A stretch of 64,000 bases of DNA from Streptomyces mirabilis (GCF_018310535.1 NZ_CP074102.1:2914001-2978000), one strand, 5' to 3'. Positions 26,195 through 35,404 are shown, numbered from the stretch's first letter. Translations and numbers: made by a program. Notes: generated by a model not told the origin, from the letters alone.

Positions 26195-26716
26195 GCCGTC
26201 ATCGGCCCTGGGCCAGGCCGGTTCGGGCGGCTGGGAGGCGTTGGTGGGGCGGGCGGCGAACGGGGAAAATGCGTGACCTCGGGGGGTGCTCGCCGGATGC
26301 GGTGACGGGATCTTCGGGTGGCGCCGGGCGGGGGTGAGGGATCGGCGGGCCGAGGAAAGTCGCGCTGGGCCGGGACGACCACCAGGGCGTCGCACGACCC
26401 GTGGGCATTGGCTCGCTGCGGCCGGCCTGAGCGGGAAGTCGACGTCGGACTCCGACAGGTCGAGCCTCTTCCGGCCGTCGTTCATCGGTGTGAGCGCGGT
26501 GATGATGGCCTATCAGAGGATGAAGGGGGCGTTCGGGTGGTCTGCACATCCCAAGCGCCTGCCGCATGGCGGCTCATCAGGGCGGCCTCGTAACGTCGGT
26601 GAAGATGACGTTGGTTCGGGTTCCGGTAACGCTGGCGACGCCAAGGTCTTTCGCTGTCGGCCACCTGAGATCAGCCGCATCCATCCGTCCCTCACTATTC
26701 CACGAGATGTGACCAA
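26195..26716. other. 522-bp gap without a supported gene
   Basis: The first 150 bp are very G-rich and without clear coding bias. The rest is somewhat less GC-rich than its surroundings and contains only short overlapping open frames on both strands. None of these has a ribosome site or recognisable protein pattern. It probably holds the promoter for the TPR-glycosyltransferase pair at 26717. No strong hairpin was noticed. Confidence 0.5.
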
Positions 26717-27343
26717 GTGAAACGTAGGCGATTGTGGGCAGGGCTCGCCGGAACGCTGGCGATTGCCACAGGCGTGACCGTCTGGGCGATTCAGCCCCAT
26801 CCGACCCCGGCCACGGAATCCAAGTCCGCGCCAGGAACCTTGACGAAGCGTCATCAGGTCGACGTGCTCATGCAGACCGCCCTTCTGCAACAGAGTGAGG
26901 TCCACGACTCCAACGGGGCGGCCGATACCTACAGGCGGCTGCTGAAACTGGACCCTCGCAACAAGGTCGCCTGGTACAACCTGGGCGTCATCGGGCAGCA
27001 GGGCGGCAAGCCGGACGATGCCCGTACAGCCTATGACAAGGCCCTGGAGATCGATCCGTCGTTCACGTCGGCTCTCTTCAACGAGGCCATCCTGCTGAAG
27101 TCGAGCGACCCCGACCGGGCCATCGGACTCCTGAAGAAGTGCATCGCCGCCGATCCGAAGGCGGGAACGGCCTATCTGCAACTCGGGCAGGTCCTGGCGG
27201 AAAAGGACCGCGACGACGAGGCCGGGGAAGCATTCCGTCATGCCGTCGCGATCGATCCCTCCCTCCGTTCCCAAGTACCCGAAAGCTTCGGGGACTCCGT
27301 AACACCCTCCCCGACATCGAGCCAAGCAGGGAGCACCAGATGA
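26717..27343 (+). CDS. TPR protein with N-terminal membrane anchor
   Basis: A 208-residue protein. The N-terminus (RRRLWAGLAGTLAIATGVTVW) is a signal anchor or uncleaved signal; no lipobox Cys follows. Three to four tetratricopeptide repeats fill residues about 65-185 (YRRLLKLDPRNKVAWYNLGV, then AYDKALEIDPSFTSALFNEA, then LLKKCIAADPKAGTAYLQLG), ending in a short Ser/Thr/Pro tail. GTG start; the upstream ribosome site is weak. Its stop overlaps the start of the glycosyltransferase fusion by ATGA, so the two are coupled. It may act as a scaffold for glycan or surface-protein assembly in this island. Confidence 0.85.
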   Translation: MKRRRLWAGLAGTLAIATGVTVWAIQPHPTPATESKSAPGTLTKRHQVDVLMQTALLQQSEVHDSNGAADTYRRLLKLDPRNKVAWYNLGVIGQQGGKPDDARTAYDKALEIDPSFTSALFNEAILLKSSDPDRAIGLLKKCIAADPKAGTAYLQLGQVLAEKDRDDEAGEAFRHAVAIDPSLRSQVPESFGDSVTPSPTSSQAGSTR

Positions 27344-28614
27344 CGTCGACCGCGACTCCGAGGTTCTCCGTCTTCACGCCCAGCCACCAGCCCCGTTTTC
27401 TCGATGAGTGCCTGGCGACCCTGCAGGCGCAGACCTGTTCGGACTGGGAGTGGATCGTCCTGCTCAACAACGGCGCCCGGTGGCGGCCGGAGCGACCCGA
27501 CGCGAGGGTCCGGGTGGAGATCGCGGACGACCTCCGCGGCGTCGGCGCCGCCAAGCGCAGGGCCTGTGAACTGGCGCGCGGCGAGATCCTCGTGGAACTC
27601 GACCACGACGATCTCCTGGCCAAGGCCTGCCTGACGGAGCTCGGCAAGGCGTTCGACGCGCATCCCGAGGCCGTTTTCGTCTACAGCAACACCGCGCAGA
27701 TCACCGAGGACGGGAAGCGGGACGAGAGCCGTTTCGACGAATCGTGCGGCTGGCAGTACGAGGAGGTGAACGTCGACGGCCGCAAGCTGCTCCAGGTCAT
27801 CTCCCTGGCGCCGACGCCGCACAACGTCGCCTACATCTGGTACGCGCCCAACCACGTGCGCGCGTTCCGCAAGGACAGCTACGAGAAGGCCGGCGGGTAC
27901 GACGCCGCGCGTACGGTGCTGGACGACCAGGACCTGATGTGCCGCCTCTTCCACATCGGCGACTTCCACCACATCAACCGCTGCCTGTACCTCCAGCGGG
28001 TGCACCCCGCTAACACCCAGAGCGACCCGGAGATCAACAAACACATCCAGCGCGAGACCGTCGCCCTCTACGACAAGTACATCGAGGCCAACGCCCTCGC
28101 CTGGACCCAGCGGCGCGGACTGGTCGCGCTGGACCTCGGCGCGGCCCGCCGGAAGCCGCCCGGCTATGTGGGCGTGGACCAGCGCCCGGAAGAGGGCGTC
28201 GACATCGTCGCGACCCTGCCCGGGAAGCTGGACCTGCCCGACGGCTCCGTCGGCCTGATGCGGGCGGTGGAGTTCTTCGAGCACGTGCCCGCGAAGGTGC
28301 CTCTGATCAACGAGCTGTACCGGCTGCTGGCGCCCGGCGGCATGCTCCTCGTCATGTCGCCGAGCTCGGACGGCCGCGGGGCCTACCAGAACCCGGCGCA
28401 CGTCGCCTACTACAACGAGAACTCGTTCTGGTACTACACGGACGACCAGTACCGTGCCTTCGTGCCCGAGATCGAGGCCCGGTTCCAGTCGTCGCGGCTG
28501 GTCACCTACTTCCCGACCGAGTGGCACTCCCAGAAGGGCATCTCGTACGTGGTCGCCAACCTCATCGCGATGAAGGAGGGCACCCCGCGGTGCGGCGGAC
28601 CGCTGCTGGTTTAG
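27340..28614 (+). CDS. Glycosyltransferase family 2 fused to a methyltransferase-like domain
   Basis: A 424-residue two-domain protein. Residues 1-245 are a GT-A glycosyltransferase of family 2 (RFSVFTPSHQPRFLDECLAT, then the DxD-type ILVELDHDDLL, then TVLDDQDLMCRL). Residues about 260-420 resemble an S-adenosylmethionine-dependent methyltransferase: LVALDLGAARRKPPGYVGVD, then PDGSVGLMRAVEFFEHVP and RLLAPGGMLLVMSP. The glycine-rich SAM loop is unusual (LDLGAARRKP rather than DxGxGxG). ATG overlaps the TPR gene's stop. The context of four rhamnose genes suggests transfer, and possibly methylation, of a sugar on a surface glycan. A very strong terminator follows. Confidence 0.85.
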   Translation: MTSTATPRFSVFTPSHQPRFLDECLATLQAQTCSDWEWIVLLNNGARWRPERPDARVRVEIADDLRGVGAAKRRACELARGEILVELDHDDLLAKACLTELGKAFDAHPEAVFVYSNTAQITEDGKRDESRFDESCGWQYEEVNVDGRKLLQVISLAPTPHNVAYIWYAPNHVRAFRKDSYEKAGGYDAARTVLDDQDLMCRLFHIGDFHHINRCLYLQRVHPANTQSDPEINKHIQRETVALYDKYIEANALAWTQRRGLVALDLGAARRKPPGYVGVDQRPEEGVDIVATLPGKLDLPDGSVGLMRAVEFFEHVPAKVPLINELYRLLAPGGMLLVMSPSSDGRGAYQNPAHVAYYNENSFWYYTDDQYRAFVPEIEARFQSSRLVTYFPTEWHSQKGISYVVANLIAMKEGTPRCGGPLLV

Positions 28615-28622
28615 GCCCTGTA

Positions 28623-28674
28623 CGCGGGAAGGCGCCCGGCGGGACTGTCGAGTTCCGCCGGGCGCCTTCCCGCG
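28623..28674. terminator. Perfect 20-bp hairpin terminator between convergent genes
   Basis: Positions 28623-28642 and 28655-28674 are perfectly complementary over 20 bp, with a 12-nt loop. The element begins 8 bp after the stop of the glycosyltransferase fusion and lies upstream of the convergent rmlD stop, so it can serve both strands. Confidence 0.9.
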
Positions 28675-28733
28675 TTCGCCGGGTGCGCTTCGTGCTTCAG
28701 CCCTTTCTCGTCCCGGTCGTGACCTTGGCTTCC

Positions 28734-29654
28734 TCAGGTCGGCAGGCTTCCGCCGCTCGTGCGCGCCGCGACGGCCAGAGCGCCGAAGGCGGGCGCCTTC
28801 AAGGCCGCGGTCAGCTGGTCGTCCCAGCGGGGCAGTGGCGCGAGACCGGCCCGCAGCCAGTTGCCGTGGCCGAGGACACCGAACGCCGGACGGGCGGCCG
28901 GACGCGGGAACTTGTCCGAGTCGACCGGGCGGACGCGCTCGGGATCGAGTCCGCTGAGACGGAAGGTCTCACGCGCCAGGCCGCACCACGTGGTGTGGCC
29001 CGCCGCCGTACCGTGGTAAATGCCTGCCGGTGCCCGACCGGCCAGGGCGGCACGGCCGAGGGCCGCCAGCTGCCGGGCGAGCGCACGGGACCAGGTGGGC
29101 TGGCCGTGCTGGTCGGCCACCACGTCCAGAGTCTCGCGCCGGGCTGCCAGTTCGAGCATGGTGGCCACGAAATTGGGGCCGTGCGCGCCGTAGAGCCAGG
29201 CGGTGCGCACGATGTAGCCGGTGCCCGGCAGTAGTTCGGCGACTGCCCGCTCCCCTGCCAGTTTGCTCCGTCCGTACGCGTTGACGGGGCCCGTCGGTGC
29301 GTCTTCGGGGTACGGCCGACGGGCGTCGCCCGGGAACACGTAGTCGGTGGAGATGTGCAGCAGCAGGGCGCCGCTGTCCGCGCAGGCGCGCGCGAGGTGG
29401 CGGACGCCTGCGCCGTTCACGGCTGTGGCCGCCGCCTCCGCCCGCTCGGCGCCGTCGACATCCGTCCAGGCACCGCAGTTGACGACCACCCCGTGACCGG
29501 TGACGGCCGCGCGGACGGCCGTCGGGTCGGTGATGTCGAGCTGGTCACGGCCCAGTCCCGTCACCGCGGCATCCGGATCGGCAGCGAGTTCGGCCAGCAC
29601 GTCCTGGCCGAGGAGTCCGCGCGCACCGGTCACCAGCCAGCTCGTGGTCGTCAC
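28734..29654 (-). CDS. rmlD: dTDP-4-dehydrorhamnose reductase
   Basis: A 306-residue extended SDR that performs the last step of dTDP-L-rhamnose synthesis, the NAD(P)H reduction of dTDP-6-deoxy-L-lyxo-4-hexulose. The cofactor loop is SWLVTGARGLLGQDVLAELA, the DITDP strand follows, the catalytic pair is in GPVNAYGRSKLAGE (YxxxK), and STDYVFPGDARRPYPED is typical of RmlD. GTG at 29654 overlaps the rmlB stop (GTGA), so rmlB and rmlD are coupled. It is slightly longer than the family average because of a C-terminal extension. Confidence 0.94.
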   Translation of the reverse strand: MTTTSWLVTGARGLLGQDVLAELAADPDAAVTGLGRDQLDITDPTAVRAAVTGHGVVVNCGAWTDVDGAERAEAAATAVNGAGVRHLARACADSGALLLHISTDYVFPGDARRPYPEDAPTGPVNAYGRSKLAGERAVAELLPGTGYIVRTAWLYGAHGPNFVATMLELAARRETLDVVADQHGQPTWSRALARQLAALGRAALAGRAPAGIYHGTAAGHTTWCGLARETFRLSGLDPERVRPVDSDKFPRPAARPAFGVLGHGNWLRAGLAPLPRWDDQLTAALKAPAFGALAVAARTSGGSLPT

Positions 29655-30622
29655 AGCACGGCCCTCTCCTTCAGCGGCTCCCACCAGGAGCGGTGTTCGC
29701 GGTACCAGGCGACCGTGGCGGCCAGGCCCTCCGTGAACGACACCTGCGGCGCGTAGCCGAGTTGCTCGCGGATCTTGCTGTCGTCCAGCGAGTAGCGCAG
29801 GTCGTGGCCTTTGCGGTCGGCCACGTACTCGACCCTGTCCCAGCCCGCGCCGACCGCGTCCAGCAGCAGGCCGGTGAGCTTGTGGTTGCTGAGCTCGGTC
29901 CCGCCGCCGATGTGGTAGACCTCCCCGGCCCTGCCGCCGTGCAGGACCAGGTCGATGCCCCGGCAGTGGTCGGAGACGTGCAGCCAGTCGCGGAGGTTGC
30001 GGCCGTCTCCGTACAGGGGGACCGTGTTCCCGTCGATCAGGTTGGTGATGAAGAGCGGGACGACCTTCTCGGGAAACTGGTACGGCCCGTAGTTGTTGGT
30101 GCACCGGGTGACCACGACATCCAGGCCGTGGGTGCGGTGGTAGGCGAGCGCCAGCAGGTCGGAGCCGGCTTTCGACGCGGAGTAGGGGGAGTTGGGCGCC
30201 AGGGGCCACCCCTCGGTCCACGAGCCTTCGCTGATCGAGCCGTACACCTCGTCGGTGGACACATGGACGAAGCGGCCGACGCCGTGCCGGTGAGCCGCGT
30301 CCAGGAGCACCTGCGTGCCCATCACATTGGTGCGGACGAACGGACCGGCCCCGTCGATCGACCGGTCCACATGCGACTCGGCGGCGAAATGGACCACCGC
30401 GTCCTGGCCCGCAATCACCTGGTCGACGACACCCGGGTCGCAGATGTCGCCCCGCACGAAGGTGTAGCCCGGGTGTTCAGCCACCGGTGCCAGATTTGCC
30501 TCGACCCCCGAATAGGTGAGTTTGTCGAGGACGGTGATCCGCGCTGTCGGGTCCGAATTCAGCCGCCGCCGGACGTATTCCGAACCGATGAATCCAGCGC
30601 CGCCGGTCACAAGGATGCGCAT
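29651..30622 (-). CDS. rmlB: dTDP-glucose 4,6-dehydratase
   Basis: A 323-residue extended SDR catalysing NAD-dependent conversion of dTDP-D-glucose to dTDP-4-keto-6-deoxyglucose. Visible motifs are MRILVTGGAGFIGSEYVRR, HFAAESHVDRSI, the catalytic VSTDEVYGSI (Thr-Asp-Glu), and YSASKAGSDLLALAYHRTHG (YxxxK), followed by the RCTNNYGPYQFPEKVVPLF loop. ATG at 30622 lies just before the cofactor loop. Translation continues into rmlD. It follows a terminator-like hairpin after the collagen-like gene, so transcription probably starts in the 172-bp gap or reads through. Confidence 0.95.
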   Translation of the reverse strand: MRILVTGGAGFIGSEYVRRRLNSDPTARITVLDKLTYSGVEANLAPVAEHPGYTFVRGDICDPGVVDQVIAGQDAVVHFAAESHVDRSIDGAGPFVRTNVMGTQVLLDAAHRHGVGRFVHVSTDEVYGSISEGSWTEGWPLAPNSPYSASKAGSDLLALAYHRTHGLDVVVTRCTNNYGPYQFPEKVVPLFITNLIDGNTVPLYGDGRNLRDWLHVSDHCRGIDLVLHGGRAGEVYHIGGGTELSNHKLTGLLLDAVGAGWDRVEYVADRKGHDLRYSLDDSKIREQLGYAPQVSFTEGLAATVAWYREHRSWWEPLKERAVL

Positions 30623-30702
30623 AGTTCTCAGAGTCTTTCTTACTGCCCGGGGTCCAGCACCGAAGCTTCGGACGCCAGGTCGCGGACGCGGACACAACGC
30701 GG

Positions 30703-30738
30703 ACGGTGCCCGCGAGGCCGAAGCCTCGGGGGCACCGT
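30703..30738 (-). terminator. Hairpin after the collagen-like gene
   Basis: ACGGTGCC at 30703-30710 pairs with its complement at 30731-30738, and an inner CGAGG/CCTCG stem extends the hairpin around a short loop. It lies between the stop of the collagen-like gene (30795) and the start of rmlB (30622), both on the minus strand. Confidence 0.6.
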
Positions 30739-30794
30739 TCGCTCGATCTCAGCGAAAGCGGATGGCCGACAGTGCGCCACCGTTCGCGTGGGAG

Positions 30795-31604
30795 TTACAG
30801 ATCGTTGCAGACCACGTAGCCGTCGGTCGTGGAAGACCCGGGCGGTGCCGCGATGGCGGCCGGGGTGCCAACCTGCCACCCAATGGGGGTGTTTCCTGTT
30901 GCGCTGGGGATGGGCCTGTTGAGCGCGACGTTGGCGCCGCCTGAAGAGTATCCGCCGCCGGTGGCTTCGTCACCGGGCAGGCAGAAGATGTCCACGAACT
31001 TGGTGGGCTCGGTGAACGAGTCGTGGACGACGTACGTGTGGACGGTCTTGCCCTGCGCGCCCTGAGCACCCTGGGCGCCCTGAGCACCCTGGTTGCCCTG
31101 CACACCCTGCTCGCCCTGAGCACCCTGGGCGCCCTGAGCACCCTGGGCGCCCTGAGCACCCTGGTTGCCCTGCACACCCTGCTCGCCCTGCTCGCCCTGG
31201 GCGCCCTGGGCGCCCTGCGCACCCTGGTAACCCCGCGGACCCTGCGGACCCTGCGGACCCTGCGGACCCTGCGGACCCTGGGCGCCCTGGTGCCCCTTCT
31301 TGCCCTGGGGGCCCTGGGGGCCCTGGGGGCCCTGCGGACCCTGCGGACCCTGGGGGCCCCGCTTGCCCTCGTGGCCGCGCGGTCCCTGCGGCCCGCGGTC
31401 ACCATGACCACCACCACCGCCGCCGACGGCGCTCTTGACGCCGTTCGGGCCGGGCAGCCCCGCGCTGACGTCGGCGCCGGACCTGTGGATCGCGTCGGCG
31501 ATGGCCGTCGTGCTCGGGACGACGTTGAGCGCGACAGCAAGCGCACCTGCCGACACCAGAGTGGCGGTCTTCAAGCGGGAACTTCGGATCGTTCTACGGC
31601 TCAC
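30795..31604 (-). CDS. Secreted collagen-like protein
   Basis: A 269-residue exported protein. GTG at 31604, preceded by AAAGG, opens a basic N-terminus and a hydrophobic signal segment ([20 protein letters not shown]) likely cleaved after ADA. Residues about 68-187 are 40 consecutive Gly-X-Y triplets without interruption, mostly GPQ and GAQ with scattered GEQ, GVQ, GNQ and charged triplets near the start. This would form a prokaryotic collagen triple helix without hydroxyproline. A compact C-terminal domain of about 80 residues follows ([20 protein letters not shown], then [20 protein letters not shown]). It contains two cysteines and may act as the trimerisation head. It sits between rmlC and rmlB; rhamnosylated surface display is an inference only. 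Confidence 0.88.
   Translation of the reverse strand: MSRRTIRSSRLKTATLVSAGALAVALNVVPSTTAIADAIHRSGADVSAGLPGPNGVKSAVGGGGGGHGDRGPQGPRGHEGKRGPQGPQGPQGPQGPQGPQGKKGHQGAQGPQGPQGPQGPQGPRGYQGAQGAQGAQGEQGEQGVQGNQGAQGAQGAQGAQGAQGEQGVQGNQGAQGAQGAQGAQGKTVHTYVVHDSFTEPTKFVDIFCLPGDEATGGGYSSGGANVALNRPIPSATGNTPIGWQVGTPAAIAAPPGSSTTDGYVVCNDL
31044..31403 (-). repeat. Tandem 9-bp Gly-X-Y coding repeat
   Basis: Forty in-frame 9-bp units encode the collagen-like triplets. On the plus strand they read mainly as CCCTGAGCA-, CCCTGGGCG- or CCCTGCGGA-type units. A longer duplication (GEQ-GVQ-GNQ followed by GAQ runs) occurs twice, about 60-80 bp apart. Such arrays are prone to slippage, so length polymorphism between strains and assembly error are both plausible. 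Confidence 0.9.
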
Positions 31605-32003
31605 CAGAGAACCTTTCTTGCGAACTTGGAGTGACCACATCGCATGCGCGCGCACTCGGTGCGCTTTACTCGCAAGCGTGTCGCGTCGCCTACGGCTACG
31701 CCTACGCCCACGGCTACGGACAGCTCTATTCTTTACTCTCCGCGATTGAATGATCACGAGTTGCCCCGTGTCGTAAACGAGGATCACCCGTGCGGCCTCA
31801 ATGGCGGACGATCCGGCACGACCGGGACGACAACAGCCGAATTTCTCCGCGATTTCCCCGGATTTTCCATTGCCGGGCGGAGAGGTGCTGATCCGGCGTA
31901 GTACTGACTTTTCACAGCGCGATGTCGTGGAGGCTGACACCCTCTGATCCGGGCGGCGAGCCGCCCCGCCGCAAGGGCGGGGCTGTGCCGAAGGGCAGCT
32001 TTC
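31605..32003. other. 399-bp gap upstream of the collagen-like gene and downstream of rmlC
   Basis: The region is less GC-rich than the window average, especially 31640-31880. It contains short CCTACG/CTACGC-type direct repeats at about 31690-31720. A GC hairpin (CCCCGCC at 31964-31970 pairing with 31976-31982) is a likely terminator for rmlC, which ends at 32004. The rest probably holds the promoter and 5' leader of the collagen-like gene. No supported open reading frame was found. Confidence 0.5.
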
Positions 32004-32603
32004 TCAGTCCCTGCTCACGAGACTTCTGCGATACGCACTGCAGTCCTCGAAGGAGGGCAGCAGACCTTGCCGCTCGGCTTCCGCCAGCGTGGGCGCCGCG
32101 GCGTCCTTGTCGGAAAGGCACGGTGCGAGGTCCTCGGGCCAGGCGATGGCCAACGTCGGGTCGAGCGGGTCGATCCCGTGCTCACGCTGCGGCGCATACC
32201 CCTGCGAACACAGGTATACGACGGTGGAGTTGTCCTCCAACGCCATGAAGGCGTGGCCCAGCCCTTCCGAGAGGTAGACGCAGCGGTGCGTCGTGTCATC
32301 GAGCCGAACCGCCTCCCATTTCCCGAAACTCGGGGAGCCGGTGCGGATGTCGACCACCACGTCGAGGACGGCGCCGCTGACGCAGGTGACGTACTTGGCC
32401 TGCCCCGGCGGGACCGACGCATAGTGGATACCGCGAAGAGTTCCGCGAACCGAGCGAGAGCAGTTCGCCTGCTCGAGTGGGAACCCCTGGCCGATGGAAT
32501 CGTGGAACCTGTCGCTCTTGAACCACTCGTGGAATCGCCCCCTGCTGTCCGCGAACGCCTTGGGTGTGTCCACCCAGGCCCCTTCGATGCCAAGTGGTCT
32601 CAC
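32004..32603 (-). CDS. rmlC: dTDP-4-dehydrorhamnose 3,5-epimerase
   Basis: A 199-residue cupin-fold epimerase acting between RmlB and RmlD. Recognisable parts are EGAWVDTPKAFADSRGRFHE, SRSVRGTLRGIHYASVPPGQ (with the catalytic His), KYVTCVSGAVLDVVVDIRTG, and LSEGLGHAFMALEDNSTVVY. GTG at 32603 follows AAGGAAG at a good distance. The start is followed upstream by a 209-bp divergent region shared with the DUF2079 gene. It is separated from rmlB/rmlD by the collagen-like gene and from rmlA by the oppositely oriented DUF2079 gene, so the four rml genes form at least three transcription units. Confidence 0.94.
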   Translation of the reverse strand: MRPLGIEGAWVDTPKAFADSRGRFHEWFKSDRFHDSIGQGFPLEQANCSRSVRGTLRGIHYASVPPGQAKYVTCVSGAVLDVVVDIRTGSPSFGKWEAVRLDDTTHRCVYLSEGLGHAFMALEDNSTVVYLCSQGYAPQREHGIDPLDPTLAIAWPEDLAPCLSDKDAAAPTLAEAERQGLLPSFEDCSAYRRSLVSRD

Positions 32604-32812
32604 GTGATTGCTTCCTTCCGCCGCACAGGTCTTTTCACCGACTACTACGTCCGTGTCTTCGGGACATCCGTCGCGGGACTTTAGGCCGCACGGCGGCGGT
32701 CGCGTGCGGCCATTCGGAGGATTCTGACTACACGGGAGTTTGGCCGAGGTCGAATACCGCACGCTGCTGGCATCTTGATGGCCGCCACTCCCGGTTTCCC
32801 GAAGGGCTCTCG

Positions 32813-34336
32813 ATGCAGACATCGCACACCAAAAACGCAACGGTCCCGACGCAACAACCGCCCTTGCAGAAAGAGGCGATGTCCGACCCGCCTCCCAAGG
32901 GCCTCTTCGACGGCACATGGTGGATCTGGGCCATGGCGGGAGCACTGTTCGTCATGTACTCGGCGGTATCGCTCCGTCTCCACCAACGCATGCTCACGAG
33001 CAGCTATGACCTGGGAATCTTCGAACAGGTCGTCCGCTCATACGCGGAAGGACACTTGCCGGTCTCCGAAGTGAAGGGCCAGGGCTTTCCCGTCCTGGGG
33101 GATCACTTCTCTCCCATCCTGGCGCTCGTTGCGCCTTTTTACTGGGTGTGGCGGGGGGCGGAAACGCTTCTCGTCGTGCAGGCCGCGCTCATCGCGGTGA
33201 GCGTCGCCCCTCTGACCCTTTGGGCGCGCCGAACTCTGGGCGGCCCGGCCGGCGCGGTGATCGGTGCCTGCTACGGGCTCGCCTGGGGAATCGCGAGTGC
33301 GGTCGGCTACGACTTCCACGAAGTGGCCTTCGCCGCTCCGCTCCTGGCGTTCTCGCTGACCGCCCTCGGGAATGACCGGCTGATGGCCGCGGCGTGCTGG
33401 GCTCTTCCCCTGCTGTTCGTGAAGGAAGACCTCGGACTCACGGTTCTCCTCATCGGTCTCGTCATCGCCCGGCGGGGCGATCGCGGGCTCGGAATGTTCA
33501 CGGCCACAGCCGGCCTCTGCGGGACGGTGCTGGCGCTGTTCGTGGTTCTGCCGGCCTTCAACCCGAGCGGGTCCTTCGCCTATTGGTCCCTGGTCGAAGA
33601 CGGTTCCGGAGCACCTGGAGTCGGCAGTGCCAGTGCGGGCGGTCTGCTGGATCTGCTCCACCGGGGCACGATCGGTCTGGTCACCCCCGAGACCAAGGTG
33701 TCGACACTCCTTCTCGTGCTCGCCCCCACCGTGTTCCTGGCGATGCGGTCCCCGCTGCTGTGGGTCGCCCTGCCGACTCTGGTGTGGCGCTTCACGTCGA
33801 GCAACAGCCTGCACTGGGGGACCGGCTTCCACTACTCGCTCGTCCTGATGCCGATCGTCTTCGCGGCCTTCATCGACGCCCTGGTGCGACGTGGGACGAG
33901 CGGGCGCAGTCTGCGCCGCTACCTCGTGGGCTCCGCCGCGATCACCCTCATGGTCCTTCCGAACTTCTCTCTGTTCCAACTGGTCCAGCCGGACACCTGG
34001 CGGACCGACCCTCGCGTCGCCGTCGCCCATCACCTGATGGACAAGATCCCCGACGGCGCCAGGGTCCAGGCGTCCAACGAGCTGGCACCCCAGCTCGTCC
34101 ACCGTACGAGCGTCGGCCTCTACGGCTCGCCGGGCAGCCGCCCCAACCCTCAGTGGATCATGGTGGACACATGGGTTCCGGACAGTGGACGAGGGTGGCC
34201 GGGCGAGCCACTGAGCATTGAAGCGGAACAGTCGCAGTTGGCGGAGAACCGCCGTACGGGGTACGACCTGGTGGCGGAGCAGAGCGGCTTCGTGCTGCTG
34301 CACCACCGGGAGGCGATGCCGCACCACCGGAGCTGA
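32813..34336 (+). CDS. DUF2079 polytopic membrane protein
   Basis: A 507-residue integral membrane protein of the DUF2079 family, distantly related to GT-C glycosyltransferases. About ten membrane helices lie between residues 30 and 400. Family marks include MLTSSYDLGIFEQVVRSYAE, FPVLGDHFSPILALVAPFYW and YDFHEVAFAAPLLAFSLTAL. A soluble C-terminal part follows (PDTWRTDPRVAVAHHLMDKI, later NPQWIMVDTWVPDSGRG). The aspartates early in the first extracytoplasmic loop (SYDLGIFEQ) match the position of GT-C catalytic acids. ATG at 32813 follows GAAGGG. It is the only plus-strand gene among the rml genes. A role in transfer of lipid-linked sugar is likely but unproven. Confidence 0.85.
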   Translation: MQTSHTKNATVPTQQPPLQKEAMSDPPPKGLFDGTWWIWAMAGALFVMYSAVSLRLHQRMLTSSYDLGIFEQVVRSYAEGHLPVSEVKGQGFPVLGDHFSPILALVAPFYWVWRGAETLLVVQAALIAVSVAPLTLWARRTLGGPAGAVIGACYGLAWGIASAVGYDFHEVAFAAPLLAFSLTALGNDRLMAAACWALPLLFVKEDLGLTVLLIGLVIARRGDRGLGMFTATAGLCGTVLALFVVLPAFNPSGSFAYWSLVEDGSGAPGVGSASAGGLLDLLHRGTIGLVTPETKVSTLLLVLAPTVFLAMRSPLLWVALPTLVWRFTSSNSLHWGTGFHYSLVLMPIVFAAFIDALVRRGTSGRSLRRYLVGSAAITLMVLPNFSLFQLVQPDTWRTDPRVAVAHHLMDKIPDGARVQASNELAPQLVHRTSVGLYGSPGSRPNPQWIMVDTWVPDSGRGWPGEPLSIEAEQSQLAENRRTGYDLVAEQSGFVLLHHREAMPHHRS

Positions 34337-34459
34337 TCGGGCCTCGAAGGCATTCGCCGGGGCGTCCGTCCGGACCGGCTCTCCCGGGTGCCGGTGGCCG
34401 CCGCCGTCCACCCACATCTTGTGCGGGCAGGGTGGTGGGACGGGCGGCGGCGATCACCG

Positions 34460-35404
34460 TCACACAGGAGCTCCCGGCCCTGTCCGCAGCGGTTCTTCGC
34501 GACGCGATCCACTGCCCCTTTGGGGCATGACGACGTAGCGGGAGTCCTCCAGAAGCCCCAGCAGATACTGGCCGTATCCGCTCTTGAGCAGCGGCTGGGC
34601 CAGCTGCCGGAGCCGGTGGTCGTCGATCAGGCCTGCCCGCCAGACCGCCTCCTCGACGCAGCCGACCTTGAAGCCCTGGCGCTCCTCGATCACCCGAACG
34701 AATTCCGAGGCCTGAACCATGGAGTTGAAGGTTCCGGTGTCAAGCCACGCGGTGCCCCGGTCGAGCCGGGTGACGTGCAGCGCCCCGGCCTCCAGATAGA
34801 CGCGGTTGAGGTCGGTGATCTCCAACTCGCCCCTGGCACTCGGCCGTAGAGCGCGGGCGATGTCCACGACCTGGTTGTCATAGAAGTACAGTCCGGGCAC
34901 GGCGTACCGGGAGCGGGGCCGGTCCGGTTTCTCTTCGATGGAAAGCGCTCGGCCCAGTTCGTCGAACTCCACCACGCCGTAGGCCGAGGGGTTGGCGACC
35001 TGATAGGCGAACACCCTGCCGCCCTTCAGATCGTCGTGGCGGGCCAGCCGTGTGCCAAGGCCGCTGCCGTGGAAGATGTTGTCGCCCAGAATCAGGGCGA
35101 CCGGCTCACCGTCGATGAAGTCGGCTCCCAGTACGAAAGCCTGAGCAATGCCCTCCGGACGCTCCTGTGCCATGTATTCCAGCCGCAGGCCCAGTTGGGT
35201 GCCGTCGCCGAGCAGACGACGGAACTGGAACTGGTCTTCGGGGGTGGTGACGATCAGAATCTCGCGGACACCGGCCATCACCAGTGTGGTTAGCGGGTAA
35301 TAGACCATGGGCTTGTCGAACACCGGCAACAGTTGTTTCGACACCGAGCGGGTCAACGGCCAAAGTCGCGAGCCGGTGCCCCCGGCCAACAGGATTCCGC
35401 GCAT
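34460..35404 (-). CDS. rmlA: Glucose-1-phosphate thymidylyltransferase
   Basis: A 314-residue nucleotidyltransferase making dTDP-glucose from dTTP and glucose-1-phosphate, the first step to dTDP-L-rhamnose. The signature [20 protein letters not shown], with the catalytic Arg and following Lys ([17 protein letters not shown]), is complete. Further marks are [15 protein letters not shown] and [19 protein letters not shown]. The C-terminus (about 20 residues, [19 protein letters not shown]) is basic and unlike the conserved core. The gene is convergent with DUF2079. Confidence 0.96.
   Translation of the reverse strand: MRGILLAGGTGSRLWPLTRSVSKQLLPVFDKPMVYYPLTTLVMAGVREILIVTTPEDQFQFRRLLGDGTQLGLRLEYMAQERPEGIAQAFVLGADFIDGEPVALILGDNIFHGSGLGTRLARHDDLKGGRVFAYQVANPSAYGVVEFDELGRALSIEEKPDRPRSRYAVPGLYFYDNQVVDIARALRPSARGELEITDLNRVYLEAGALHVTRLDRGTAWLDTGTFNSMVQASEFVRVIEERQGFKVGCVEEAVWRAGLIDDHRLRQLAQPLLKSGYGQYLLGLLEDSRYVVMPQRGSGSRREEPLRTGPGAPV

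Noticed and set aside
26482..26716. Small open frames in the gap before the TPR gene, including a 36-codon plus-strand frame ending at the TPR start
   Set aside because: No ribosome site, no recognisable composition or motif, and overlapping frames of similar length exist on both strands.
31044..31403. A possible CRISPR-like or satellite repeat array
   Set aside because: The 9-bp units are in frame and encode Gly-X-Y triplets of a secreted protein; there are no spacers.
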